From Thermoanaerobacterales bacterium (GTDB lineage Bacteria > Bacillota > Thermosediminibacteria > Thermosediminibacterales > Tepidanaerobacteraceae): 11,579 nt of DNA. The translations under genes and the position numbers were made by a program. Position 1 is the first letter of the stretch, and each line of letters starts with the position of its first letter. This document shows positions 1-6,827 of this stretch, piece after piece. The notes below the pieces were generated by a model. That model searched no databases. It saw only the letters and a list, made by a program, of their open reading frames with translations, and was not told the DNA's origin. Location: contig DUNY01000344.1 in NCBI GenBank assembly GCA_012839145.1, positions 1 to 11,579 on the forward strand, in the 5' to 3' direction.

Positions 1-636
1 ATTACTAATAGAGGTGAAATACAAACAAAAGTAGTTATAAACGCTGCAGGAGTATATGCTCCCATGATAGGCGAAATGGTGGGCCTTTCTTTGCCTATAA
101 AACCCAGGAGAGGCCAGATAATAGTGACCGAGCCGGTGCCAAAATTGGTTATGGCTGATGTGCTTTGTGCAAAATATATTGTTGCAAAATACAACCCGAA
201 AAATCTAGAGCGGTCAGATAATCCGGAAACCCGTCTTGGAGTGGGCCTCTCCCTGAGCCAGACCCATGACGGCCAAATATTAATTGGCGCCACCCGGGAA
301 TTCGTAGGGTATAACAAGAGCACAACTCACGAAGCCCTTCGGGCGATCCTGAGAAATGCAACTCGCTTGGTACCCGCTCTTAAGTTAATTCATGCCATTA
401 GGTCCTTTGCAGGCCTTAGGCCTTATACACCGGATGGATTGCCTTTGTTGGGTCAGGTAGAAGGTATACAGGGCTTTATAATGGCTGCAGGCCATGAAGG
501 GGACGGCATCGCCCTTTCTCCGGTAACCGGAAAGATTATATCAGAATTGATAGTAGATGGTAAAACCTTTATGGATGTTACCTGCTTGAGTCCTGCAAGG
601 TTCGGATCTTTAACACACAGCGAAAAAGTGATTTAA
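1..636 (+). CDS. DAO-family FAD-dependent oxidoreductase, C-terminal part (5' end outside window)
   Basis: The frame is open from the first base to TAA at 634-636, so about 211 C-terminal residues are present and the N-terminal Rossmann FAD-binding region is missing. An ATG at 64 is internal: the codons before it already read as family sequence (VVINAAGVYA, the segment that closes over FAD in DAO enzymes). Further family marks are KPRRGQIIV, GLRPYTPDGLPLLG and AAGHEGDGIALSP near the C-terminus; the last is the glycine-rich stretch that contacts the flavin. The family (glycine oxidase ThiO, sarcosine oxidase beta, D-hydroxyproline dehydrogenase beta, HcnC) oxidises secondary amines or D-amino acids to imines, transferring electrons to oxygen or a partner subunit. 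In an anaerobe a partner ferredoxin-like or NAD-linked subunit upstream would be expected, but this is not visible. The racemase-family gene 125 bases downstream fits an amino-acid catabolic cluster. The exact substrate is not determinable. Confidence 0.85.
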   Translation: MTNRGEIQTKVVINAAGVYAPMIGEMVGLSLPIKPRRGQIIVTEPVPKLVMADVLCAKYIVAKYNPKNLERSDNPETRLGVGLSLSQTHDGQILIGATREFVGYNKSTTHEALRAILRNATRLVPALKLIHAIRSFAGLRPYTPDGLPLLGQVEGIQGFIMAAGHEGDGIALSPVTGKIISELIVDGKTFMDVTCLSPARFGSLTHSEKVI

Positions 637-660
637 ATATAACATCTAATATAATAGGCG

Positions 661-688
661 TTGTTGGGATTGGTATTTTCCTTATAAA
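661..688 (+). promoter_or_regulatory. possible sigma-A promoter before the racemase-family gene
   Basis: TTGTTG (661-666) and TATAAA (683-688) are separated by 16 bases, a fair sigma-A match placed about 70 bases before the start codon at 762. A direct repeat TTAGCTC (690-696 and 708-714) follows it. No terminator was seen between the oxidoreductase and this point, so readthrough from upstream is equally possible. Confidence 0.25.
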
Positions 689-761
689 ATTAGCTCTTGT
701 AAAGGTTTTAGCTCATTAAGTATTTTAGATTACACTAAAGATTTCAAAGGAGGGTGACAGC

Positions 762-1484
762 ATGATCGTAAAAGGGGGCAGAACTAATTATGGTGAACTA
801 ATCGGTATACTTATGCTTGACACCAAGTTCCCACGGATTTACGGTGATATTGGAAATGCCCTTACATTCAGTTTTCCGGTAAAATATAAAAAAGTAGTCG
901 GTGCTACTTCTCAGAGAGTGGTAAGGGAGGCTGATCCTAGCCTTATCCAACCATTTATTGAAGCCGCAAAGGAGCTGGAAAAAGAAGGTGTATCTGCTAT
1001 CACTACCAGTTGCGGGTTTTTGGCAATATTTCAGGAGCATTTGGCCGATGCGGTAGATGTTCCGGTTTTTAGCTCCAGCCTTCTTCAGGTTCCTATGGTC
1101 TACCGTATGCTTAAAAAAGGTCAAAAAGTGGGTATAATGACTGCCAGCAAGCCCCACCTTACACAACTTCATTTTAAAGGAGCAGGGGCTAGCCATATCC
1201 CCATGGTAGTTTATGGTATGGAAAAAGAGCAGGAATTTCCTGCGGTTTTCCTAGATCAGAAAGAAACCCTCGATGTACCCAAAGTAAAAAATGAGATGGT
1301 TAAAGTTGCACAAACCATGGTGAAAGAAAACCCTGATGTAGGTGCTATTATTTTTGAATGCACCAATATGCCCCCTTTTCGAGATGCTGTACAAAAGGCT
1401 GTGGAGTTACCGGTTTTTGACATCGTTACCCTTACCTATTATGTTTTCAACTCCCTAATAATAAACGGCGAAAACCATCGGTAA
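762..1484 (+). CDS. aspartate/glutamate racemase family protein
   Basis: A complete 240-residue protein, usual length for the Asp/Glu/hydantoin racemase superfamily. The two cysteines that serve as acid/base pair in this fold are both present in the expected contexts: C84 in TTSCGFL and C200 in FECTNMPP. These enzymes are cofactor-independent and act by proton abstraction and return at the alpha carbon; relatives include aspartate racemase, hydantoin racemase and maleate isomerase. The sequence lacks signal peptide or membrane segments, so it is cytoplasmic. The ATG is preceded by a strong AAAGGAGG site about 6 bases upstream, which fixes the start. The gene lies 125 bases after a DAO-type oxidoreductase in the same direction, consistent with interconversion of L- and D-forms of an amino or imino acid before oxidation. 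The substrate is not shown by the sequence. An intrinsic terminator follows at 1526, closing the transcript. Confidence 0.85.
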   Translation: MIVKGGRTNYGELIGILMLDTKFPRIYGDIGNALTFSFPVKYKKVVGATSQRVVREADPSLIQPFIEAAKELEKEGVSAITTSCGFLAIFQEHLADAVDVPVFSSSLLQVPMVYRMLKKGQKVGIMTASKPHLTQLHFKGAGASHIPMVVYGMEKEQEFPAVFLDQKETLDVPKVKNEMVKVAQTMVKENPDVGAIIFECTNMPPFRDAVQKAVELPVFDIVTLTYYVFNSLIINGENHR

Positions 1485-1525
1485 AAAGCCAAACATATAG
1501 TATAGATGTATAAGCCCACTACTTT

Positions 1526-1575
1526 AAGCTTCGGCTAGCGTGTTTTGATGATATCCGCCGGAGCTTTTTATTTTC
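1526..1575 (+). terminator. intrinsic terminator after the racemase-family gene
   Basis: AAGCTTCGGC (1526-1535) pairs with GCCGGAGCTT (1557-1566), ten base pairs with one T-G wobble and a 21-base loop, followed by a T-rich run to 1575. It lies 41 bases after the stop codon and separates the catabolic genes from the radical SAM gene. Confidence 0.8.
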
Positions 1576-1585
1576 AAGCTAATAA

Positions 1586-1594
1586 TGATATAAT
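1586..1594 (+). promoter_or_regulatory. extended -10 promoter of the radical SAM gene
   Basis: TGATATAAT is a perfect extended -10 element (TGN plus TATAAT at 1589-1594). No good -35 box is present 16-18 bases upstream, which is common for extended -10 promoters. Transcription would begin near 1601, leaving about 60 bases of leader, and it follows the terminator of the previous unit. Confidence 0.45.
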
Positions 1595-1659
1595 AATTTT
1601 GATTACAGTGCAGGAACTTTCGCACATCAATCTTTAAAATAATAAACAACTGAGGGATA

Positions 1660-3351
1660 ATGATGAAAACTTTGTTGGTAGGAATTAATGCCAAATACAT
1701 TCATACGAACCTTGCCATAAGGAATCTCGCAGCCTATTGCAAACAAGATAATTTGATAGTTTATGAGGCTACGATAAATGATAACATGGATGACATCTTG
1801 GAAGATATAATGGATTACAATGCAGATTTAATTGGGTTTTCATGTTACTTATGGAATATCGAAGATGTATTAGATATAGCTGAAAACATTAAAAAAATAA
1901 AATCCGAAACAGTGATTATCTTAGGCGGACCCGAAGTGTCCTATGAAGTGGAAGATTTATTGAAAGAAAAGTCGTATATAGACTATGTAATAATAAATGA
2001 GGGTGAAGAGCGTTTTCAGAATCTGCTTCAAGTTTTAAAGGGAAACAGGTCTATTGAATCTGTAGACGGTTTAGCTTACAGAGCCGATGACAATATTATT
2101 GTAAACCTGCCAAAAGACTATGTAGACTTAAATGACATTCCATTTTCCTATAATGATGAAGATCTTGAACATAAATTGGTGTACTACGAAACATCTCGGG
2201 GATGCCTGTTTCGATGTGCCTTTTGTCTTTCTTCACTGGAAAATGATGTTAGAACAGCGGACCTGGAAAAAGTGAAAAGAGATTTATTACAATTCACCAA
2301 GATGGGAGTAAAGGTCGTAAAACTGGTAGACCGTTCCTTTAACTGCAATTTAGTCAGAGCTTTGGATTTGCTGGATATTATCCGCCAACTTCCCGGTGAC
2401 ACGGTAATCCACTGTGAAATAAATCCTGAGCTGGTAAATGATGATTTTGTCAGAGCTTTAGAAGGCCTTGAAGGGCGATTGCAGTTCGAAGTGGGTATTC
2501 AGAGCACCAATCCTGAAACTCTCAGGGAAATATCTCGAACTCCTGATGTGAAAAGGTCCCTTAAAGGAATTGAAAGGCTTAAAACAACCGGTATAAAACT
2601 TCATGTGGATTTAATAGCGGGACTGCCTTATGAGAGTTTTGAAAGGTTCAGCTATTCCTTTGATGATGTATATAATTTGTATCCTGAGGAGATACAGCTG
2701 GGATTTTTAAAACTTTTAAAAGGAACTTGACTGAGAAAAGATGCTAATAAATACGGCATTGTATATCGCTCAAGGCCTCCTTATGAAATCCTTTATACCA
2801 AGGATATAAATTATAGGGAACTCTGTATACTGACAGGGATAGCCCGATTGTTAGATAAATATTATAATACCTGTCGTTTTGAGCATTCTCTTGCTTATTT
2901 AAGCAAAAGATTTAATAGGCCTTTCGATTTCTTCCTATCATTTTATAATTACTGTGATAAAAGGAATCTCTTTAGAACTAGACATTCTTTAAAAAAACAA
3001 TATGATATACTTTATTCCTATGCCAAAAGCCTTGAGATTGATGCGGAACTCTTTCGTGATATAGTCAAATTTGATTTTATGCTGACCAGCGGCAAAGCAG
3101 CTTTACCAGATTGTATCGAACTTGTGGAAAATCGGGATTTTCTAAATAAAGCCAAGGAATATGTATACAATGAAAAATGGCTTGAAATAAATCTGCCTCA
3201 AGCCATAGGCTTATCATCTCATGAAATGTCCAAACAACTGACTTATGGACTTTTTAGATATGATGTTCCATATGAAATTCACAAAAAAGAGAAAGGTATA
3301 GTTTTTTTGCAGAAAGATGGGGAAAACCACCATGCCGAATTTGATCTTTAA
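1660..3351 (+). pseudogene. B12-binding domain radical SAM protein (DUF4080 type), interrupted by one in-frame TGA
   Basis: The frame codes for a 563-position protein broken only at codon 357 (TGA, 2728-2730). Residues 1 to about 140 look like a cobalamin-binding domain (start MKTLLVGINAKYIHTNLA, then GFSCYLWN and ILGGPEVS). The radical SAM core follows with the [4Fe-4S] motif C182-x3-C186-x2-C189 in TSRGCLFRCAFC, then EINPELV and EVGIQSTNPETL strand motifs. After the TGA the same frame continues without a shift into YGIVYRSRPPYEIL and a DUF4080-like C-terminal domain ending at TAA 3349-3351. Start: GAGGG at 1652-1656 is only 3 bases from ATG 1660 but 6 from ATG 1663, so the second Met is the better start. 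If TGA stops translation, a 356-residue product with an intact cluster motif is made, lacking the C-terminal domain. A second product from internal TTG 2848 is unlikely since no ribosome site precedes it. Known members modify unidentified substrates; the function is unknown. Confidence 0.8.
2728..2730 (+). other. in-frame TGA stop codon within the radical SAM frame
   Basis: The codon lies in the sequence LKLLKGT-stop-LRKDANKYG, between the radical SAM core and the C-terminal domain. Frame is identical before and after, so this is a substitution and not an indel; a CGA (Arg) to TGA transition is the simplest source. TGA is a normal stop elsewhere in this window (permease at 4129, first Na/Pi gene at 8268), so a recoded genetic code is unlikely. 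Confidence 0.9.
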
Positions 3352-4142
3352 GCCAGCATGACCCGATCTTCTGCAAATTTTTCACCTTGAAGCTGTTCGA
3401 ATTTATTGAGCAAACGAGGGATGGTCATGGTTGATTTTTCCTCTCCCTTTATATCCATGACAATTTGTCCCTTGTGCATCATAATAAGTCGGTTACCCAT
3501 TTTTATGGCGTGTTCTAAATTATGAGTCACCATGATTGTAGTGATGTTATTTTTGTGCACAATTTCCTCTGTGAGTCTATTTACTAAAAGAGCTGTCTTT
3601 GGGTCCAAAGCAGCAGTATGCTCATCTAAAAGCAGGAGTTTTGGTTTCTTCATGGTAGCCATGACTAGTGTTAATGCCTGCCGCTGGCCGCCTGAAAGTA
3701 GTTTTACTTTGGTAGAAAGGCGCTTTTCTAATCCCAAAGGAATATTTTTAAGATAATCCTTGAATAATTTTCTACGGCTAAAATCCAGACCCCAGCGAAG
3801 GGTCATATTTTTTGGCCTTGCATAGGCCATGGAAAGATTTTTCTCAATAGTCATAGACGGGGAAGTCCCAAGCATGGGATCTTGAAACACTCGACCGATA
3901 AAGGCCGCCCGTTTACATTCAGCAAGACTTGTAATATCCACATCGTCTAAGATGATCTTACCGCCGTCAATGGGGTAAACTCCGGCTATGGCATTTAGCA
4001 TAGTTGATTTGCCGGCACCATTGCTACCTATGACTGTTACGAAATCACCTTCTTTTATCTTGAGAGATACATCATCTAAGGCCTGATTTTCGTTAGGAGT
4101 ATTTCGATGAAAGATTTTTTGTATATGATCAAGAATTACCAT
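3348..4142 (-). CDS. ABC transporter ATP-binding protein (TrpZ-like importer ATPase)
   Basis: A complete 264-residue ATPase with all nucleotide-binding motifs: Walker A GSNGAGKS (39-46), Q-loop FQDP (Q87), signature LSGGQ (149-153), Walker B LLLLDE (169-174), D-loop AALD (177-180) and switch histidine H207. It energises the importer formed with the permease and lipoprotein encoded just upstream. Its ATG at 4142 lies inside the end of the permease gene (14-base overlap), a sign of translational coupling; an AAAGGA site lies about 11 bases before it. The closest familiar class is the TrpXYZ/PF04392-associated importers, where the ATPase is last in the operon as here. The gene ends in a 4-base tail-to-tail overlap with the radical SAM frame (3348-3351), and no terminator was found between them. 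Confidence 0.9.
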   Translation of the reverse strand: MVILDHIQKIFHRNTPNENQALDDVSLKIKEGDFVTVIGSNGAGKSTMLNAIAGVYPIDGGKIILDDVDITSLAECKRAAFIGRVFQDPMLGTSPSMTIEKNLSMAYARPKNMTLRWGLDFSRRKLFKDYLKNIPLGLEKRLSTKVKLLSGGQRQALTLVMATMKKPKLLLLDEHTAALDPKTALLVNRLTEEIVHKNNITTIMVTHNLEHAIKMGNRLIMMHKGQIVMDIKGEEKSTMTIPRLLNKFEQLQGEKFAEDRVMLA

Positions 4143-5052
4143 AAGACTCGCATCCTTTCGCAGGAAGTTTCAATGATTGTTTAAACCGGGGTGCTGTCAG
4201 AGCAATAATCACCACAATAGCGGTAAAAAGTTTTAAATCTGAGGCCTGAGCCAAACGGAAAGAAAGAACCAGAGAAATACTAAAGCGATATAAGAAGGAA
4301 CCGAACAGCACTCCAAGGGTACTTACGAAAACACTTCTTTCGCCGAGCAATGAATCACCAATTATTACCGAAGCGAGACCAGCAACTATAGTACCTACAC
4401 CCATCCCCACATCGGCGAACCCCTGATATTGTGCAACCAAGGCACCGGATAAGGCGACCAGACCGTTGGAAATCACAAGGCCGACAATTTTAGCCAAATC
4501 CGTATTTACACCTTGACTCCGTATCATCTGAGGGTTATCTCCTGTTGCTCTAAGGGCAAAACCCATTTGTGTTTTTAAAAAAGCATCAAGAAATATCTTT
4601 ACAAATAATGCAAATATTATAAAGAACAACAGATAAATATGTTTAGAAGGAAACAATGGCCAAACATTTTTTGAAAAATCATCAATTAAAGAATAAACAG
4701 TTGGTTGATTTAAGAGTGGGGTGTTTGGACGACCCATAATGCGAAGATTTATGGAGTAGAGGGAGGTCATGGTTAAAATTCCGGATAATAGGTCACTGAT
4801 TCCGGCTTTTGTATTTAAAACTCCCGTTATTAATCCTGCAAATGTTCCGGCCAAAAGTGCAGCTGCTGTAGCAAAAAAGGGGCTATGGCCGCTTACGATA
4901 AGCGAAGCGGCCACTGCAGCTCCTAAGGGAAAGCTGCCGTCTACTGTTAAATCAGAAAACTTCAGTATCTTAAAAGTTATATATACTCCAAGAGCCATTA
5001 TACCGAATACCAGGCCTTGCTCTAAAGATTTAAAGAATAAGTTTTGCAACAT
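4129..5052 (-). CDS. ABC transporter permease (TrpY-like, LIV/BPD_transp_2 type)
   Basis: A 307-residue polytopic membrane protein with about eight hydrophobic segments, usual length for single-permease importers of this class. Family stretches include TFKILKFSDLTVDGSFPLGAA near the N-terminus, FALRATGDNPQMIRSQGV in the middle (the cytoplasmic loop that contacts the ATPase) and GLASVIIGDSLLGERS. It forms the membrane channel, probably as a homodimer since only one permease gene is present. The ATG at 5052 has GAGGTG 8 bases upstream. It starts 16 bases after the lipoprotein stop and overlaps the ATPase start by 14 bases, so the three genes are one operon. It terminates with TGA. Confidence 0.9.
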   Translation of the reverse strand: MLQNLFFKSLEQGLVFGIMALGVYITFKILKFSDLTVDGSFPLGAAVAASLIVSGHSPFFATAAALLAGTFAGLITGVLNTKAGISDLLSGILTMTSLYSINLRIMGRPNTPLLNQPTVYSLIDDFSKNVWPLFPSKHIYLLFFIIFALFVKIFLDAFLKTQMGFALRATGDNPQMIRSQGVNTDLAKIVGLVISNGLVALSGALVAQYQGFADVGMGVGTIVAGLASVIIGDSLLGERSVFVSTLGVLFGSFLYRFSISLVLSFRLAQASDLKLFTAIVVIIALTAPRFKQSLKLPAKGCESYGNS

Positions 5053-5068
5053 GCGAAAAACACCTCGA

Positions 5069-6094
5069 TTATTGTTCTAGGATTTCATCGGCCCTGGAAA
5101 GCACCTGTTCAGGAATGGTTAAGCCCAATATATTGGCAGATTTTTTATTTATTATGAGTTTTAGGTCTTTGGACCCTTCAATGGGAATACCTTCGGGATC
5201 TTCTCCCTTTAAAACCTTAGCAGCCACAAAACCTGTCTGTTTCCCCAAGAGATAATAATCTATTCCGAGTGTAGCTACAGCACCGCCCTCTACTTGACCT
5301 CGCTCCGAGCCGATAACGGGGATGTTAGCGTCATTTGCTACTTTTACAATGGCACTGATAGCTGATGCAACAGTGTTATCCGTTGGGGTATATATAGCAT
5401 CTACTTTGCCTGCTAAGGATTGAACAGCCTGGTTTACTTCGCCGCTGTTGGCTACAGTTGCTTCAAGTATTGTCAATCCCATATTTTCGGCTGCTTCTTT
5501 TGCAATATCTACCTGAATTACCGAATTTGGTTCAGCGGCATTATATATTACACCTACATTTTTGGATTGTGGAAGGATTTCTTTTAACAATTCCAATTGC
5601 TCATGCACCGGATTCATATCAGTGGTGCCGGTAACGTTGGTTTCTGATTTTTCAAGGCTTTTAACAAGACCTGCTTCTACCGGGTCCGTAACGGCTGTTA
5701 TTAAAATCGGTATATCTTTGGTGGCATTTGCGGCAGATTGAGCTGAGGGTGTAGCAATGGCAAGAATGAGATCCACATTTTCAGTTATTAGTTTATTGGC
5801 TATTGTTTGAGTAGTGGGAAAGTCAGCTTGAGCATTTTCCAGCAAAATGTCAACATTCTTGCCTTCTTCAAAACCTGCTTCTTTCAACCCATCAATAAAG
5901 CCTTGACGGGCTCCGTCCAATGCTGGGTGTTCAACGAACTGGGATATTCCAATTTTAAACACCTTTTCAATTTTGGCATCTCCGGAAGAAGACTCCTTAA
6001 CATCGGAATTGTTGTCAGCAGGGCTGCTGCACCCAACGATCATAAGTGATGAAATGATCAGGAAAATTAATGTGATAATAAAATGTTTTTTCAA
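5069..6094 (-). CDS. ABC transporter substrate-binding lipoprotein (TrpX-like, PF04392 family)
   Basis: A 341-residue extracellular binding protein. Residues 1-21 form a lipoprotein signal peptide (two Lys, a hydrophobic stretch, then IVG) with Cys22 as the acylated residue; a Ser/Asp/Glu-rich linker follows. The body has the two-lobe periplasmic-binding fold of PF04392: FKIGISQFVEHPALD, ATPSAQSAANAT, TAVTDPVEAGLV, VGVIYNAAEPNS, TPTDNTVASA and the C-terminal DYYLLGKQTG and LKLIINKKSA. Proteins of this family bind tryptophan in streptococcal TrpX, but most members are unassigned. The start codon is TTG at 6094, with GAAGGGGG (6110-6103) 8 bases before it; no better in-frame ATG exists, and the signal peptide begins at this TTG. 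It is first in the importer operon, behind a 120-base leader containing an attenuator. The link to a HutP gene suggests histidine or a relative as a candidate ligand, an inference only. Confidence 0.9.
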   Translation of the reverse strand: MKKHFIITLIFLIISSLMIVGCSSPADNNSDVKESSSGDAKIEKVFKIGISQFVEHPALDGARQGFIDGLKEAGFEEGKNVDILLENAQADFPTTQTIANKLITENVDLILAIATPSAQSAANATKDIPILITAVTDPVEAGLVKSLEKSETNVTGTTDMNPVHEQLELLKEILPQSKNVGVIYNAAEPNSVIQVDIAKEAAENMGLTILEATVANSGEVNQAVQSLAGKVDAIYTPTDNTVASAISAIVKVANDANIPVIGSERGQVEGGAVATLGIDYYLLGKQTGFVAAKVLKGEDPEGIPIEGSKDLKLIINKKSANILGLTIPEQVLSRADEILEQ

Positions 6095-6142
6095 TTAAAA
6101 AACCCCCTTCTTTTGGTTAGCATGGGGAGAAAAAAAGTACAC

Positions 6143-6170
6143 AAAAAAACACCCAGTAAGAGTGTCTTTT
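6143..6170 (-). terminator. intrinsic terminator in the importer leader (attenuator)
   Basis: On the - strand ACACTC (6165-6160) pairs with GGGTGT (6154-6149) around the loop TTACT. The helix extends outwards by G-T and four A-T pairs (6166-6170 with 6148-6144), and the run of seven T (6149-6143) completes an intrinsic terminator. It lies between the promoter and the lipoprotein start, so it is a conditional leader terminator and not a gene-end one. Confidence 0.75.
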
Positions 6171-6203
6171 CCAAAAACCATCTCCTACCATACTACCGTC
6201 CTA
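6155..6203 (-). promoter_or_regulatory. candidate HutP-responsive leader: three UAG triplets and antiterminator helix
   Basis: Reading the - strand, UAG occurs at 6203-6201, 6195-6193 and 6187-6185, exactly 8 bases apart. HutP in B. subtilis binds clusters of NAG/UAG triplets a few bases apart with L-histidine and Mg2+. Here GGTAGGAG (6189-6182), which contains the third UAG, can pair over eight positions (two G-U) with CTCTTACT (6162-6155). That pairing uses the 5' arm of the terminator and so acts as an antiterminator. Protein bound to the UAGs would free the terminator. A second, longer helix is also possible: 6197-6181 with 6130-6115, fifteen pairs with small bulges. The role is inferred. 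Confidence 0.45.
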
Positions 6204-6218
6204 CAAGTATTTTATAAA

Positions 6219-6247
6219 ATTATATATTCAAAATACAAATTTGTCAA
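6219..6247 (-). promoter_or_regulatory. sigma-A promoter of the ABC importer operon
   Basis: TTGACA (6247-6242), a 17-base spacer and TATAAT (6224-6219) make a perfect consensus match on the - strand. Transcription would start near 6212, giving a leader of about 118 bases before the TTG start at 6094. Such a strong promoter ahead of a terminator is typical of control by attenuation. Confidence 0.8.
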
Positions 6248-6343
6248 TAGGAATCTTATTGTCTAAATCTTCAATCTCAATAAAAATCATGCTTTTTAGG
6301 TTGAACATCTTCAAAGACTTTTGACATAAGGATATTGTTAGCT

Positions 6344-6763
6344 TTACTCGCCATTACTTGGTAAAGACCTGTGACCTAAACCAATAACCACTTCATTAAA
6401 GTTTAAAAAACCCACTCCAAAAAACATTGCTACACTCAAATGCTCACCCCAGCGAGCAATGCCGATTTTACCGCCCACATTAAATCCCACAGCTTTTTGT
6501 AAGACCTGTGACAGGGCTTCACGAGTTGCACCTATCAGTGCACCTTCCAGAACGTGCACGTTTTCTTTTATAATACCTTCCCGCTTTGCAGCAACCAGTG
6601 TCCTTTCAATGATTTTTTCAATGGAAGTTATCAAGTTTCCCCCGAAGTCAACGGCACAAACTTTTACCTTCTTACTTCGAAAGACTTGCTTAAGTTCGGC
6701 TTCTTCGGAACGTGTAGAAAGAGCCATTTTTACAGCCATCTTAGCCACATCTGTACTTTCCAA
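6344..6763 (-). CDS. hutP: HutP-family RNA-binding transcription antitermination regulator
   Basis: A 139-residue protein, close to the family's usual 140-150. Recognised by the sequence VCAVDFGGN, RTLVAAKREGIIKE, GALIGATREALSQV, VGGKIGIARWGEHLSVA and the C-terminal VIGLGH, which match clostridial HutP-family proteins. B. subtilis HutP is a hexameric RNA-binding protein that, with L-histidine and Mg2+, binds NAG triplets in the hut leader and prevents termination. The C-terminal His of the metal/histidine site (GLGH here) is kept, but at the HxxxH metal-ligand positions recalled from B. subtilis this protein has glycines (GALIG), so ligand handling may differ. The TTG at 6763 is chosen because GGGGAGGTG ends 5 bases before it and the protein begins there as in relatives (MESTDVAKMA). 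It lies directly upstream of the ABC importer leader, which carries three UAG triplets and a terminator. Assignment to the family is firm; orthology to B. subtilis HutP is not. Confidence 0.85.
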   Translation of the reverse strand: MESTDVAKMAVKMALSTRSEEAELKQVFRSKKVKVCAVDFGGNLITSIEKIIERTLVAAKREGIIKENVHVLEGALIGATREALSQVLQKAVGFNVGGKIGIARWGEHLSVAMFFGVGFLNFNEVVIGLGHRSLPSNGE

Positions 6764-6801
6764 GATAGCACCTCCCCATAAGTAAAATTTATCACAATGC
6801 T

Positions 6802-6810
6802 ATTATAACA
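6802..6810 (-). promoter_or_regulatory. extended -10 promoter of the HutP-family gene
   Basis: TGTTATAAT on the - strand is a perfect extended -10 (TATAAT at 6807-6802). It lies in the 64-base gap after the ZIP gene and about 39 bases before the TTG at 6763. No good -35 is visible, so the regulator could also be read from the ZIP transcript. Confidence 0.45.
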
Positions 6811-6827
6811 TATAAACTAATTGCTCT

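Noticed and set aside
2731..2760. Selenocysteine insertion element after the in-frame TGA
   Set aside because: Only a five-pair AT-rich stem with one wobble can form, no conserved apical bases are seen, and the position is an inter-domain segment and not a redox site.
2848..3351. Separate 167-residue gene starting at TTG 2848
   Set aside because: It is in the same frame as the radical SAM gene, matches its C-terminal domain, begins inside that domain and has no ribosome binding site.
6117..6191. Possible leader peptide on the - strand, 24 residues with two Trp and one His codons, AGGA 7 bases before its ATG, spanning the importer terminator
   Set aside because: The control codons are not clustered, and the frame runs far past the terminator hairpin, so it does not fit classical ribosome-mediated attenuation. 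A Trp-leader reading is still possible given the TrpX-like importer but is weaker than the UAG reading.
6095..6340. T-box or other known riboswitch before the ABC importer
   Set aside because: No T-box sequence or known aptamer core was found; the leader is short and better explained by the terminator and UAG triplets.
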